From the NCBI GenBank assembly GCA_965224235.1, contig CBDCYP010000002.1, positions 248,001 through 312,000 of the forward strand: a DNA stretch of 64,000 nt. The letters run 5' to 3'. The position numbers were made by a program, and so were the translations under genes. Position 1 is the stretch's first letter; each line of letters starts with the position of its first letter. This stretch comes from G958295935 sp965224235. GTDB taxonomy: Bacteria > Chloroflexota > Dehalococcoidia > Lucifugimonadales > Lucifugimonadaceae. Positions 1-9,635 of this stretch are shown in pieces. The notes below the pieces were generated by a model, which did no database searches, was not told where the DNA came from, and saw only the letters and a list, made by a program, of their open reading frames with translations.

Positions 1-1
1 A

Positions 2-559
2 CTCGCCGCCGTCACCCGCGAGCGGATGACTTCTCACGGAATGATGTCCGGCAACACCGTCGGCCGGCTGTTACAGACCCTTATTAGCGCCCTCGGCGCA
101 CGCAGAGTCCTCGAGATCGGCACATTCACCGGATATAGCGCATTGATGATGGCCGAAGCGTTGCCGAACGATGGGCGGATCATTACGTGCGACGTCGACC
201 CCGAGGCGACCGCCATAGCCCGGGAGTTCTGGGCGAGGTCGCCCCATGGCGCAAAGATCGACTTGAGGTTGGGGCCGGCCCTCGAAACCCTGAGTCGGCT
301 CGAAGGGCCGTTCGATCTGATTTTTATCGACGCTGACAAGGAGCCCTACCCTGAGTACTACCGGCGCAGCATCGACCTGCTCGCCCCAATGGGCGTGATC
401 GCGGTCGATAACGTCCTGTGGGGTGGCAGGATACTGAACCCCGAGGGGGAGTCCGGCCTCGCAATCGCCCGGTTAAACGACGTCGTTCAGAATGATCCGA
501 CCGTCGTAAACGTCCTGCTGCCGGTGCGGGACGGAGTCATGCTCATCTGGCGGAAGTGA
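2..559 (+). CDS. O-methyltransferase (CCoAOMT-like), 5' truncated by window edge
   Basis: SAM-dependent O-methyltransferase of the family-3 (caffeoyl-CoA/catechol O-methyltransferase-like) type. The SAM-binding motif LEIGTFTGYSAL, an acidic residue after strand 2 (TCDVDPEA), the metal/substrate strand FIDADKEPYPEYY and the DNVLWGG motif are all present in the usual order. Family members are about 220 residues. The reading frame is open to the left edge, so the true start lies outside the window; the first internal ATG is at 26. Substrate cannot be inferred. Confidence 0.85.
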   Translation, partial: LAAVTRERMTSHGMMSGNTVGRLLQTLISALGARRVLEIGTFTGYSALMMAEALPNDGRIITCDVDPEATAIAREFWARSPHGAKIDLRLGPALETLSRLEGPFDLIFIDADKEPYPEYYRRSIDLLAPMGVIAVDNVLWGGRILNPEGESGLAIARLNDVVQNDPTVVNVLLPVRDGVMLIWRK

Positions 560-711
560 CGAGACCGGTGTCGGGTGCGGCCGCGACCCGGCAGACCGAC
601 TGAAGGACGGGCGGCCGGCGACCTGTCATTTAAGAAGACCTGCAACAGTCGCGGCTACTCGGGAATAAGACAAACTAGAGGAGCGCGACAATGTAGTCTG
701 CGAGGCCACCC

Positions 712-3700
712 ATGGTAAATCGGTTCTTCGAACAACCAATACTCAACTCACCCTACGAATACCCGGCTAGCCACTGGGAGCTCGACGATCAGGGTCAGCC
801 GACCCAGCAGGTCATCGAGCATAGACGCCGTGCCGATTTCATCACTCCCATCCCGAAGCCCCGGAAACGCAAGGCGCCAAAGGGGCAGGGGCAAATGGTC
901 ATTGACGAGGGCATGGGGTTGTCCACGCCGGAGCAGCAGTACGAAATCACGGCAAACTTGAACGAAATCCGCCGCCACGTTGACCAGTGGAGAGAGCTGC
1001 GAAATCCCAACGACTGGCGCGTCACCCCCGAAACCGCCCGCCTTCTCCAGCACTGGCGGCGCCACGACTTCAGCGACATCCGACCCTTCTTTTGCCAGGT
1101 GGAGGCGGTCGAGACGGTCATCTGGCTGACCGAGGTCGCTCCCAAGTTTGGGCAGGTCGGAAGAGGCTTCCTCAACCGACTTGCCAACGTCAATAAGGAA
1201 GCCAACCCGGAGCTGTCGCGCCTGGCCCTGAAACTCGCCACCGGCGCCGGCAAGACCACCGTCATGGCCATGATCATCGCATGGCAGACCATCAACGCCG
1301 TCCGGCGCCCCAACAGCAGACGCTTTACGCGGGGTTTCCTTATAGTGGCTCCCGGTATCACGATCAAAGACCGGCTGCGCGTGTTACAGCCCAACGATCC
1401 GGACAGCTACTACGCCAGTAGAGAGTTGGCCCCCAGGGATATGCTCGGAGACATTGAGCGCGCCAGGATCGTCATCACCAATTACCACGCACTTAGGCGT
1501 CGTGACCGTGCGGCGCTCTCGAAGGGCGGACGCGCGCTCCTTAAAGGACGGGGGGCCGAGCTAGACACGGTGGAGACCGAGGGTCAGATGGTCCAGCGTG
1601 TCATGCCCGGCCTCATGGGCATGAAGAACATCTGGGCGCTGAACGACGAGGGACACCACTGCTACCGCCACAAGCCGGGAGAGGACGACGAAGGCGCCAT
1701 GAAAGGTGACGAAAAGAAAGAGGCCAACAAGAACAGCGAGGCCGCCCGCGTGTGGATATCAGGGCTGGAAATCGTCAAGCGCAAGATCGGCGTCAGGCAG
1801 GTCTTGGATCTGTCAGCGACTCCCTTCTTCCTGCGCGGCTCTGGCTACGCAGAGGGCACCCTGTTCCCCTGGACGGCGAGCGACTATTCGCTCATGGACG
1901 CAATCGAGAGCGGCATCGTCAAGCTACCGCGCGTGCCGGTGGCCGACAACATCCCGGGCGGCGACATGCCGAAGTACCGGGTCCTGTGGGAGACCATCCG
2001 CGGTGACATGCCCAAGCGGGGCCGGGGCAAAGCAAAGGGGGCCCTCGACCCGCTCAGCCTGCCGGTGCAGCTCCAGACCGCCCTTCAAGCGCTCTACGGA
2101 CACTATAAGAAGACGTACGAGACCTGGATCAATGCCGGGATTACCGTCCCGCCCTGCTTCATAGTGGTCTGCAACAACACCTCCACGTCCAAATTGGTCT
2201 ACGACTACATCTCCGGATTCCACCGTGAGAACGAAGACGGCTCCAAGACCTTGGAGCAGGGGCGCCTCGCCCTATTCCGAAACTTCGATGAGTACGGCAA
2301 CCCGTACCCCGTACCGCGAACGGTCCTGATAGACAGCGAGCAGATCGAGTCCGGCGATGCGCTGGACAGAAACTTCCGCAAAATGTCCGCCGATGAGATC
2401 GAGCGGTTCCGGAGGGAGAGGGTTAAGCGCACAGGCGACGCTCGCGAGGCGGATAACATCACCGACCAGGACCTTCTCAGGGAGGTAATGAACACGGTCG
2501 GCAAAGAGGGCCGTCTCGGGCAGTCCATTCGCTGCGTCGTTTCGGTGTCCATGCTCACCGAGGGCTGGGACGCCAATACCGTCACGCATGTTCTCGGCGT
2601 GAGAGCCTTCGGCACCCAGCTCCTCTGCGAGCAAGTCATTGGCCGCGCATTGCGCCGACAATCCTACGAGCTAAATGACAAGAACCGCTTCGAAGTCGAG
2701 TATGCCGACGTGCTCGGCGTGCCTTTCGATTTCACGGCAAGGCCGGTCGTAGTAAAGCCTCAGCAGCCCCCCAAAACAGTGCAAGTCAAGGCGGTTCGGC
2801 CAGACCGGGACCATCTTGAAATCCGGTTCCCCCGGCTCTCAGGCTATCGTACCGATCCGCCGAAAGAAGAGCTTGCGGCGAAATTCTCCGACGACTCATA
2901 CCTGGCGCTGACACCGGAGTTGGTCGGCCCGTCAATGACCAGGAACGAGGGCATTATCGGCGAAGGCGTAGATCTCACCTTGGTTCACACCGGCAATCTC
3001 AGGCGCTCATCCCTGCTGTACCACCTCACTAAGCGACTGCTCGAAACCAAGTGGCGTGACTCAAACGAAGACCCCAAGCTGCACCTCTTCGGCAAACTCA
3101 AGGGCATCGTCAGACAATGGGTGGACGGCTACCTGATCTGCAAAGGCGGGACCTATCCGGCACAGCTCATGTACCAGGACCTGGCAGACAGGGCCTGCGG
3201 GATCATCACGGCCGCTATCACCAACAGCCGCGCGAACGGGTACCCCGTCAAGGCGCTGCTCGATTCATTCAACCCGACGGGCTCGACCGCGCACGTGAAC
3301 TTCAGCACGTCCAAGACCAGCCGCTGGGAGACGGACTCTCGCAAGTGCCACCTGAACTGGATCGTCCTGGACAGCGACTGGGAGGCAGAATTCTGCCGCG
3401 TGGCCGAGGCCCATCCAAAGGTGAGGGCATACGTGAAGAACCACAATCTGGGTCTTGAGGTGCTGTACCGCTCCGGCTCCAACCCACGCACCTACATCCC
3501 GGACTTCATCGTCCAGGTGGATGACGGACGCGGGGAAGACGACCCCCTTCACCTTGTCGTGGAGATCAAGGGGTACCGCAACGAGGACGCCAAGGCCAAG
3601 AAGCTCACCATGGAGACTTACTGGGTTCCCGGCGTAAACAACCTCCGCCAGTATGGGCGTTGGGCGTTCGCCGAGTTCACGGACGTTTTCGATATGGATG

Positions 3701-3861
3701 CAGGGTTCGACAAGTTGATCAGCCGGATGGCGACTCAAGAACAGGCCACCGGGCGCCCAAGCTATGAAGGTCTCGACTTCAAAGAGTTGCTGGCCGCCGC
3801 CCCATTGGAGGGAGTTGACCTGTCCAGGCCGAGAGAATTCCCGCGCGACATCGAACTTTGA
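712..3861 (+). CDS. Type III-like restriction endonuclease, helicase-nuclease subunit (BPTD_3080-like)
   Basis: 1049-residue superfamily 2 helicase fused to a C-terminal nuclease. Visible motifs: Walker A ATGAGKTT near residue 178, a DEAH-like NDEGHH near 312, motif III LSATPFF near 367, TEGWD near 616 and motif VI QVIGRALRR near 641. A PD-(D/E)xK-type nuclease follows, with PDF near 929 and VEIKG near 950. The domain order matches the R subunits of type III-like restriction systems. ATP-driven translocation and cleavage of unmodified DNA, with the methyltransferase at 4762-7557 as partner, is inferred. First gene of a seven-gene same-strand cluster. The start is the ATG at 712, with GAGGAG upstream at some distance. 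Confidence 0.9.
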   Translation: MVNRFFEQPILNSPYEYPASHWELDDQGQPTQQVIEHRRRADFITPIPKPRKRKAPKGQGQMVIDEGMGLSTPEQQYEITANLNEIRRHVDQWRELRNPNDWRVTPETARLLQHWRRHDFSDIRPFFCQVEAVETVIWLTEVAPKFGQVGRGFLNRLANVNKEANPELSRLALKLATGAGKTTVMAMIIAWQTINAVRRPNSRRFTRGFLIVAPGITIKDRLRVLQPNDPDSYYASRELAPRDMLGDIERARIVITNYHALRRRDRAALSKGGRALLKGRGAELDTVETEGQMVQRVMPGLMGMKNIWALNDEGHHCYRHKPGEDDEGAMKGDEKKEANKNSEAARVWISGLEIVKRKIGVRQVLDLSATPFFLRGSGYAEGTLFPWTASDYSLMDAIESGIVKLPRVPVADNIPGGDMPKYRVLWETIRGDMPKRGRGKAKGALDPLSLPVQLQTALQALYGHYKKTYETWINAGITVPPCFIVVCNNTSTSKLVYDYISGFHRENEDGSKTLEQGRLALFRNFDEYGNPYPVPRTVLIDSEQIESGDALDRNFRKMSADEIERFRRERVKRTGDAREADNITDQDLLREVMNTVGKEGRLGQSIRCVVSVSMLTEGWDANTVTHVLGVRAFGTQLLCEQVIGRALRRQSYELNDKNRFEVEYADVLGVPFDFTARPVVVKPQQPPKTVQVKAVRPDRDHLEIRFPRLSGYRTDPPKEELAAKFSDDSYLALTPELVGPSMTRNEGIIGEGVDLTLVHTGNLRRSSLLYHLTKRLLETKWRDSNEDPKLHLFGKLKGIVRQWVDGYLICKGGTYPAQLMYQDLADRACGIITAAITNSRANGYPVKALLDSFNPTGSTAHVNFSTSKTSRWETDSRKCHLNWIVLDSDWEAEFCRVAEAHPKVRAYVKNHNLGLEVLYRSGSNPRTYIPDFIVQVDDGRGEDDPLHLVVEIKGYRNEDAKAKKLTMETYWVPGVNNLRQYGRWAFAEFTDVFDMDAGFDKLISRMATQEQATGRPSYEGLDFKELLAAAPLEGVDLSRPREFPRDIEL

Positions 3862-4030
3862 TGTTCTTGCCTGATATACGGGTTGCGCCGCGCATGGAGG
3901 TGACGGGCATGCCGGATCGTGATAGTCTCATACCTTGATTTGCCCCTTGGCAGTACGCCCAGCTCCCGGATAGTCCGGAAATCACGAGCGAGGCCGATCC
4001 CCGGGGGCTTTTTCATTTGGATGGCGCCGG

Positions 4031-4756
4031 GTGACTGAGAACGCAAAAGTAGCGATCCTTGTTGACGGCGGGTACTTCCTGAAGCGCTTGCCGCGAGTCC
4101 GGCGCGATGTCGATGCTTCAAACGCTGAAGATGTGGCAAGAGCGATTGAACAACTGGTCCGCAGCCACTTGGACCAATTGAATCAAGTCCATACGACTAC
4201 AAATTTCTTCAAGCTTCTATACCGTTGCTTTTACTACGACGCTTGGCCGTACTCACATAAGGCTCACGAACCGATAAGCAAGCGGGCGATCGACTACGCC
4301 AAGTCGAAGGCGGCGATCTTCCGGCATGACCTCTTCGACGCGCTTCGCAGGCGACCAAACTTAGCCTTGAGGCTGGGCCAGGTTACAAAGCCACGCGACA
4401 GGTCATGGATTCTCAGGCCTAAGCCGCAAGGATCTCTCTTGAACGGCGATATCACGGTGTCCGATCTCCAAGATTCTGACTTCTTCCTTAATTTGCGCCA
4501 GAAGGGTGTCGATATGCGAATCGGCCTTGACATCGCGACGATCACACTCAAGAAACAGGCTAACGTCATTGTCCTGGTCTCCGGTGACAGCGACTTTGTG
4601 CCTGCGGCCAAATTGGCCCGACGGGAAGGCGTCACATTCATCCTGGACCCACTCTGGCAAGACATATCACCGGATCTTCACGAGCACATAGATCGGTTGA
4701 CAAGCGGCTTCTCAAGGCCGCGGAGCGACGCGCACGTGCTTGATGCGGAGGATTGA
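4031..4756 (+). CDS. NYN-domain (PIN-like) protein inside restriction operon
   Basis: 241 residues with the signature of NYN/LabA-DUF88 nucleases. The N-terminal strand is AILVDGGYF with the first catalytic Asp, followed by MRIGLDIATI, then VLVSGDSDFVPAAKLARREG with the C-terminal Asp cluster. NYN proteins are PIN-fold, metal-dependent, usually RNA-directed nucleases; the activity here is inferred. It starts at GTG because the nearby ATG at 4021 runs into TGA within six codons. It sits between the restriction and modification genes, and its stop lies only 5 nt before the methyltransferase ATG, so co-translation and a role in the system are likely. Confidence 0.8.
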   Translation: MTENAKVAILVDGGYFLKRLPRVRRDVDASNAEDVARAIEQLVRSHLDQLNQVHTTTNFFKLLYRCFYYDAWPYSHKAHEPISKRAIDYAKSKAAIFRHDLFDALRRRPNLALRLGQVTKPRDRSWILRPKPQGSLLNGDITVSDLQDSDFFLNLRQKGVDMRIGLDIATITLKKQANVIVLVSGDSDFVPAAKLARREGVTFILDPLWQDISPDLHEHIDRLTSGFSRPRSDAHVLDAED

Positions 4757-4761
4757 CTCTC

Positions 4762-7557
4762 ATGCCCCGCGCACGAGCCAAACAGTCCAGGTCTGTCGAG
4801 ACCTTCACGTACGAGGAGGCACGGCGAAGGAATCTGCCGTCCGCAGAGCACCAGCCTCTGATGCGAGAGGAGGAGCAGAACCCCGTCAGGCTCAGCTACG
4901 AGCGGCGCAACCGAGATCTCGACCCCCAACTCGTGTGGCGGGGCAAGGACGAGCAGGATTGGTCAGACCTGGTTGTGAACGTTCCGCCGTTGTACATCCA
5001 GGAGCGCGTTCACCCGAAGGCTCTGGTCGACGATTTGGTACGTCAGTCCCGTAACGGTGGTGGAGCCGACGAACACCAGACCGACATGTTCGCAGACTTC
5101 AACGGTCTGCCCTCCGAGGACGCCAAGACCGAGTTCTACCAACACGACGCCAACTGGTCGAATCGCATGATCCTCGGTGACAGCCTGCAAGTGATGGCGT
5201 CGCTCGCCGAGCGCGAGGGGCTGCGCGGCAAGGTGCAGTGCATCTACATTGACCCGCCCTACGGCATCAAGTTCAACTCCAACTTCCAATGGTCGACCAC
5301 CAGCCGCGACGTGCGGGACGGCAACGCCGCCCACATCACCCGCGAACCAGAGCAGGTCAAGGCCTTCCGGGACACCTGGCGCGACGGCATCCACTCCTAC
5401 CTGACCTACCTTCGTGACCGCCTCGGCGTGGCCCGCGACCTGCTCTCTAACTCTGGTTCGATCTTCGTGCAAATTGGTGACGAAAACGTCCACCGGGTGC
5501 GGGCGGTTATGGATGAAGTGTTTGGCGAAGATAACTTCATAAGCCTTATCTCATTCGTTAAGGCATCTGCTCAGACTTCCAACTACCTCTCATCTTCTTC
5601 CGATTATCTTATTTGGTATGCCCGAGACAGAAGCAGAACTAAGTACAGGGCTCCATTGATAGAGAAGGCTTTAGGACAATCTGGGTCTGCTGGCTACACT
5701 AATGTCGAGTCCCCCGATGGCAGGAGCCGTCGCATCAGCCGAGAAGAACTTGCAAATCCTTCGCTTATTCCGTTCGACCATCGAGTATTCCAATCAGGCG
5801 ATCTACGTGGAACTAGGTCGCCAAATCCATCCGATTTTGCTGCTTTTACGTTTCAAGGATATACCTATAATTCCAACCGTGAATGGTGTTGGAAAACGAA
5901 CGAGAGCGGCCTGAACAAACTTGCCTTGGCAGGCAAACTAATGAGAGCCGGGAACGTTCTGCGCTACAAAAGATACTTCGACGATTTCGCGGCTTATCCA
6001 ATGACGTCAAATTGGCGAGATACGATGACATTTATGGCTGATAAAATGTATGTAGTGCAAACATCCGCCAAGGTCATCCAACGTTGCCTCCTCATGACCA
6101 CCGACCCTGGCGACCTCGTGCTCGACCCGACCTGCGGCTCTGGCACCACAGCCTACGTCGCCGAGCGGTGGGGGCGGCGGTGGATGACCATCGACACCTC
6201 CCGAGTCGCGCTGGCTCTGGCCCGCGCCCGCATCATGGGCGCACGCTACCCGTACTACCTACTCTCAGACAGCCGCGACGGACAGCTCAAACAGTCGGAG
6301 ATCGAGCGTAAGGCTGCCTCGGAATCTCCCACCTACGGCGACATTCGCCAGGGTTTCGTGTACGAACGGGTGCCGCACATCACACTACGGGACATCGCCA
6401 ACAACGCCGAGATAGACGTTATCTGGGAGGACGCTCAGAAGGACTTGGAACCCCTCAGAGAGGAGTTGAACCGCGTGCTTGGCGAATCGTGGGAGGAATG
6501 GGAAATCCCCCGCGACGCAGGGGACACCTGGCCGGATAAGGCAACCCGCCTTCACGCCCAGTGGTGGGAACGACGCATCGCTCGCCAGAAAGAGATTGAC
6601 GCGTCGATCGCCGCCAAGGCCGACTACGAATACCTGTACGACAAGCCCTACGAGGACCGTAGCAAGGTGCGCGTCGCGGGGCCGTTTACCGTCGAGAGCA
6701 TCTCGCCCCACCGTGTCCTGGGAGTGGACGAGCACGGCGACATTATCGCTGAGTCGTCCAACGGTTACGGGCCCGAGTTCGACTTCGCCGATGTCATGCT
6801 CGACAACCTGAGGACCTCCGGCATCCAGCAGGCACACAGGGAGGACAGAATAGAATTCGCGTCAATCGCCCCTTGGCCGGGGCGGCTGGTGTGCGCTGAG
6901 GGACGATACATGGAGGATGGCAAGGATGACGGCATAGAGCGTCGCGCGGCGGTCTTCATCGGCCCGGAGTTTGGCACGGTTTCCCGCCCTGACTTGGTGG
7001 AGGCGGCTCGCGAGGCCGCAGACGGCGGATTCGATGTCCTGATAGCTTGCGCCTTCAACTATGAGGCGCACACCACGGAGTTTGAAAGCCTCGGCCGCGT
7101 CCCTGTGCTGAAAGCGCGGATGAACGCCGACCTCCACATGGCCGAAGACCTCAAGAACACCGGTAAGGGCAACCTGTTCGTCATCTTCGGCGAGCCGGAC
7201 ATCGACGTCCTCGACGCGGACGACGACCGGATCCAGGTAAGGGTCAACGGTGTGGACGTGTTCCATCCCAACACGGGCGAGATACGCAGCGACGGGCCGG
7301 AAGGGATTGCCTGCTGGTTCATCGACACCGACTACAACGAAGAGGCGTTCTTCGTACGCCACGCTTACTTCCTGGGAGCGAGCGACCCGTACAAGTCGCT
7401 GAAAACCACGCTCAAGGCCGAGATCGACGCCGATGCTTGGGCAACGCTCCACAGCGACACATCGCGCCCGTTTGACAAGCCAGACTCAGGCCGCATAGCC
7501 GTCAAGGTCATTAACCACCTAGGCGACGAAGTACTGAAAGTGTTCCGGGTAGACTAA
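4762..7557 (+). CDS. Site-specific DNA methyltransferase, beta class (type III Mod-like)
   Basis: About 931 residues. The catalytic motif IYIDPPYGIKF (near residue 163) precedes the SAM-binding motif DPTCGSGTTAY (near 454), the order of beta-class N6-adenine/N4-cytosine methyltransferases. A long C-terminal extension beyond residue 500 probably carries target recognition and subunit contacts. ATG 4762 was chosen because GGAG at 4746 is well spaced from it; the alternative TTG at 4753 is too close. It is the modification partner of the helicase-nuclease at 712-3861. Codon use and base composition dip around 5520-6060 (more A/T), which may mark an exchanged target-recognition segment. Confidence 0.9.
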   Translation: MPRARAKQSRSVETFTYEEARRRNLPSAEHQPLMREEEQNPVRLSYERRNRDLDPQLVWRGKDEQDWSDLVVNVPPLYIQERVHPKALVDDLVRQSRNGGGADEHQTDMFADFNGLPSEDAKTEFYQHDANWSNRMILGDSLQVMASLAEREGLRGKVQCIYIDPPYGIKFNSNFQWSTTSRDVRDGNAAHITREPEQVKAFRDTWRDGIHSYLTYLRDRLGVARDLLSNSGSIFVQIGDENVHRVRAVMDEVFGEDNFISLISFVKASAQTSNYLSSSSDYLIWYARDRSRTKYRAPLIEKALGQSGSAGYTNVESPDGRSRRISREELANPSLIPFDHRVFQSGDLRGTRSPNPSDFAAFTFQGYTYNSNREWCWKTNESGLNKLALAGKLMRAGNVLRYKRYFDDFAAYPMTSNWRDTMTFMADKMYVVQTSAKVIQRCLLMTTDPGDLVLDPTCGSGTTAYVAERWGRRWMTIDTSRVALALARARIMGARYPYYLLSDSRDGQLKQSEIERKAASESPTYGDIRQGFVYERVPHITLRDIANNAEIDVIWEDAQKDLEPLREELNRVLGESWEEWEIPRDAGDTWPDKATRLHAQWWERRIARQKEIDASIAAKADYEYLYDKPYEDRSKVRVAGPFTVESISPHRVLGVDEHGDIIAESSNGYGPEFDFADVMLDNLRTSGIQQAHREDRIEFASIAPWPGRLVCAEGRYMEDGKDDGIERRAAVFIGPEFGTVSRPDLVEAAREAADGGFDVLIACAFNYEAHTTEFESLGRVPVLKARMNADLHMAEDLKNTGKGNLFVIFGEPDIDVLDADDDRIQVRVNGVDVFHPNTGEIRSDGPEGIACWFIDTDYNEEAFFVRHAYFLGASDPYKSLKTTLKAEIDADAWATLHSDTSRPFDKPDSGRIAVKVINHLGDEVLKVFRVD

Positions 7558-7633
7558 CGTTATGGCCGAATGCGAATCTCGCCGATAGGCGGTGGCATCA
7601 CAAGTCGGAAAGAGTAGTTCGAGAGGAGAACCC

Positions 7634-8404
7634 ATGCAGCCGCGTCCCCGCTATAAGAACCCACCTATAGAAGAGGCGGTTTGTGAGTTCCGCTTCGAAC
7701 CCGGGCAAGACTGGGACCTCACTGTTCCCGGAAAACTTCAGACCGCGATCGGCGACGAATACATGGGCAAGCCTCAGGAGCAGAGAGTCGTTCAGGTGGG
7801 GCTGGAGGCTCAGGGTGGCAGGCCTTCCAACCTGCGATTCGGGGAAGGTCTGGCCAAGGTTCAGCTTGTAACGAGCAACGGCAAAAGAATGATCGGCGTT
7901 GGACCTGATGTGCTCAGTATCCATATACTGCGTCCCTATCAAGACCCGCAAGAGCTCGGGCTTAGTGGATGGGAGGAATTCCGATTCCGGATCGAGAAGG
8001 CATTGGCAGCCTACTGGAAGGTCGCGCAGCCGGTTGGAGTAATCAGAGTCGGTATCCGATACATAAACAAGGTTGTCATTCCACAAGGAACGGTCCATAT
8101 TGAAGAGTATCTAAAATGCGCCTTGCCGGAGGTCGATGGCTTACCAGACCATTTGACAAACTTCATGAGCCGTGTCAACTACTCGTATCAGGACGACGTG
8201 CGCATTGTCCTGTCTCAGGGTTCGATTGATACGTCACCAGACCAAGTTAGTTTCCTTCTCGATCTCGATGTCATCCGGGAAAAGACTGAGCCGGTTGATG
8301 AGGCACGGGCGCTGATGATAGCTGGCGATCTGCGTGATCGTGAAGGAGTAGCGTTTGAGGCGGTGATTACCGACAAAGCAAGGGAGCTGTTCGATGCCAA
8401 TTGA
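7634..8404 (+). CDS. TIGR04255 family protein
   Basis: 256 residues. The N-terminal motif NPPIEEAVCEFRF, a hydrophobic/aromatic strand pattern and the stretch GVIRVGIRYINKV match the TIGR04255 family of uncharacterised proteins, often found with other accessory genes. The start is ATG 7634, preceded by AGGAG at 5 nt, rather than the upstream GTG at 7592. The gene overlaps the next one by 11 nt, implying translational coupling. The molecular role is unknown; the position in the operon suggests a sensor or regulator of the restriction-type cluster, but that is inference. Confidence 0.75.
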   Translation: MQPRPRYKNPPIEEAVCEFRFEPGQDWDLTVPGKLQTAIGDEYMGKPQEQRVVQVGLEAQGGRPSNLRFGEGLAKVQLVTSNGKRMIGVGPDVLSIHILRPYQDPQELGLSGWEEFRFRIEKALAAYWKVAQPVGVIRVGIRYINKVVIPQGTVHIEEYLKCALPEVDGLPDHLTNFMSRVNYSYQDDVRIVLSQGSIDTSPDQVSFLLDLDVIREKTEPVDEARALMIAGDLRDREGVAFEAVITDKARELFDAN

Positions 8405-9110
8405 GACTTACGCACCTTCCTCCACTACTCCCAGCATCCTCGACATCTTTGAGGAGATGAACGAAACCGGAATGCCAGACGACATCAGCGTCTGGTTCAC
8501 AGACGGGCGGGAATCGCTTGCAGCTTCCAAAGAAGCTGCATTCTTGCAGAAGGAATGGATGGAGGCGGCTCGCCACCTGTTTTTTGAGCCGGCGGCTGTG
8601 ATTCCCATACATACTCCGTTGATTACGAATCTGTTCCCGGCACTCCTGGATGTAGTCTGCTTCGATCTTACGGAACCGCAGGATGTGGTTGTTGATGATC
8701 GCGGGCGAGAGAATCTTGTCTCCAAGCTATGGTCGAGCTTCGAAAACGATCCCCTCGAAGACGGAATAGAGCACCCGGCCGAGAAGATCATAGGTGACGC
8801 ATTGCGTTCTGCAGATGAGCAGTCGGTATTGGGCTGGTTGAAGCGTATCTGCGCGGACGCCTCCCACCCAGGTTTCGCTGCGTCTGTTCTGCGGTGCTTG
8901 GGGCGTCATGGTAGTGTGGGGACAGTTTCCTGGCGTGTAGGCTTGGTGCGAGACGGCTTGGCTATGGATAGTGCGGAAATCAGAGACGCTGCTGTGCAAG
9001 CGGCGGAGTCGTGGGGTGACTATGACCTGCTTGACGTTCTGGGATCACATTCTGACCCGGAGCCGTGGCTTCGGCAGTACATCTCCGATGTTATTGATGA
9101 CCTGGCCTGA
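8394..9110 (+). CDS. Uncharacterised protein, HEAT-like C-terminus, coupled to TIGR04255 gene
   Basis: 238 residues, not recognised. The C-terminal 90 residues are helical and look like HEAT-type repeats (VLRCLGRHG, then AEIRDAAVQAAESWGDYDLLDVLGSH). The start overlaps the end of the TIGR04255 gene by 11 nt, so the two products are probably made together and may interact. No catalytic motif is visible. The N-terminal half has a residue pattern (FTDGRESLAAS) that I cannot place. Confidence 0.7.
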   Translation: MPIETYAPSSTTPSILDIFEEMNETGMPDDISVWFTDGRESLAASKEAAFLQKEWMEAARHLFFEPAAVIPIHTPLITNLFPALLDVVCFDLTEPQDVVVDDRGRENLVSKLWSSFENDPLEDGIEHPAEKIIGDALRSADEQSVLGWLKRICADASHPGFAASVLRCLGRHGSVGTVSWRVGLVRDGLAMDSAEIRDAAVQAAESWGDYDLLDVLGSHSDPEPWLRQYISDVIDDLA

Positions 9111-9116
9111 TAGACT

Positions 9117-9614
9117 GTGTTTCTGGCTCGCAAGATCACACGCGCAAAGTGGGCTCCCGCACAGGGGTTGTCGGCTGGTGAGATACCGGCCGACGCAGTG
9201 ACTGCCGACTTAAGGACGCAAGGGAACGCGCTTTCATTCTGGCAGTGTCCCACTGACATAGCCAGCGATGTCGAAGATGCTGCGCTGGCAATAGCCGTGG
9301 CACGTGAACGCCTTGATAGACTGGACATCGTTTGGTTGGCAGACGAAGAACTACAGACGGACGGCCAGGATCTGAGGAATACCGAGGGACGCACTCCTCT
9401 AAAGGACATGGAGGCTATGCACGTCGATGTGGCCCGGCTCGATTATGTACGCCTCGGTAGAGTAGCTCGTCGGGTTGTTGCCGCCATAGAAGCGGATCGG
9501 TACCGTCGACTTACAAAAGCGCGTGTCAAGAGCCTCATCGAAGAGGCGGTGGGACAAGGCCGGGTCGACCGCAGCGAACTTCACGACAGACTGCGTGCCG
9601 AGGTGGCGAGCTAA
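9117..9614 (+). CDS. Conserved hypothetical protein of the defence-type cluster
   Basis: 165 residues, starting at GTG 9117 six nucleotides after the previous stop, with no clear Shine-Dalgarno sequence, so translation probably depends on re-initiation. The N-terminal half is beta-rich and begins MFLARKITRAKW. The C-terminal half is helical and charged (RLTKARVKSLIEEAVGQG). No catalytic motif was recognised. It belongs to the operon by spacing and strand. Confidence 0.65.
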   Translation: MFLARKITRAKWAPAQGLSAGEIPADAVTADLRTQGNALSFWQCPTDIASDVEDAALAIAVARERLDRLDIVWLADEELQTDGQDLRNTEGRTPLKDMEAMHVDVARLDYVRLGRVARRVVAAIEADRYRRLTKARVKSLIEEAVGQGRVDRSELHDRLRAEVAS

Positions 9615-9635
9615 ACTTAGTCCCCTCTGACGCCT

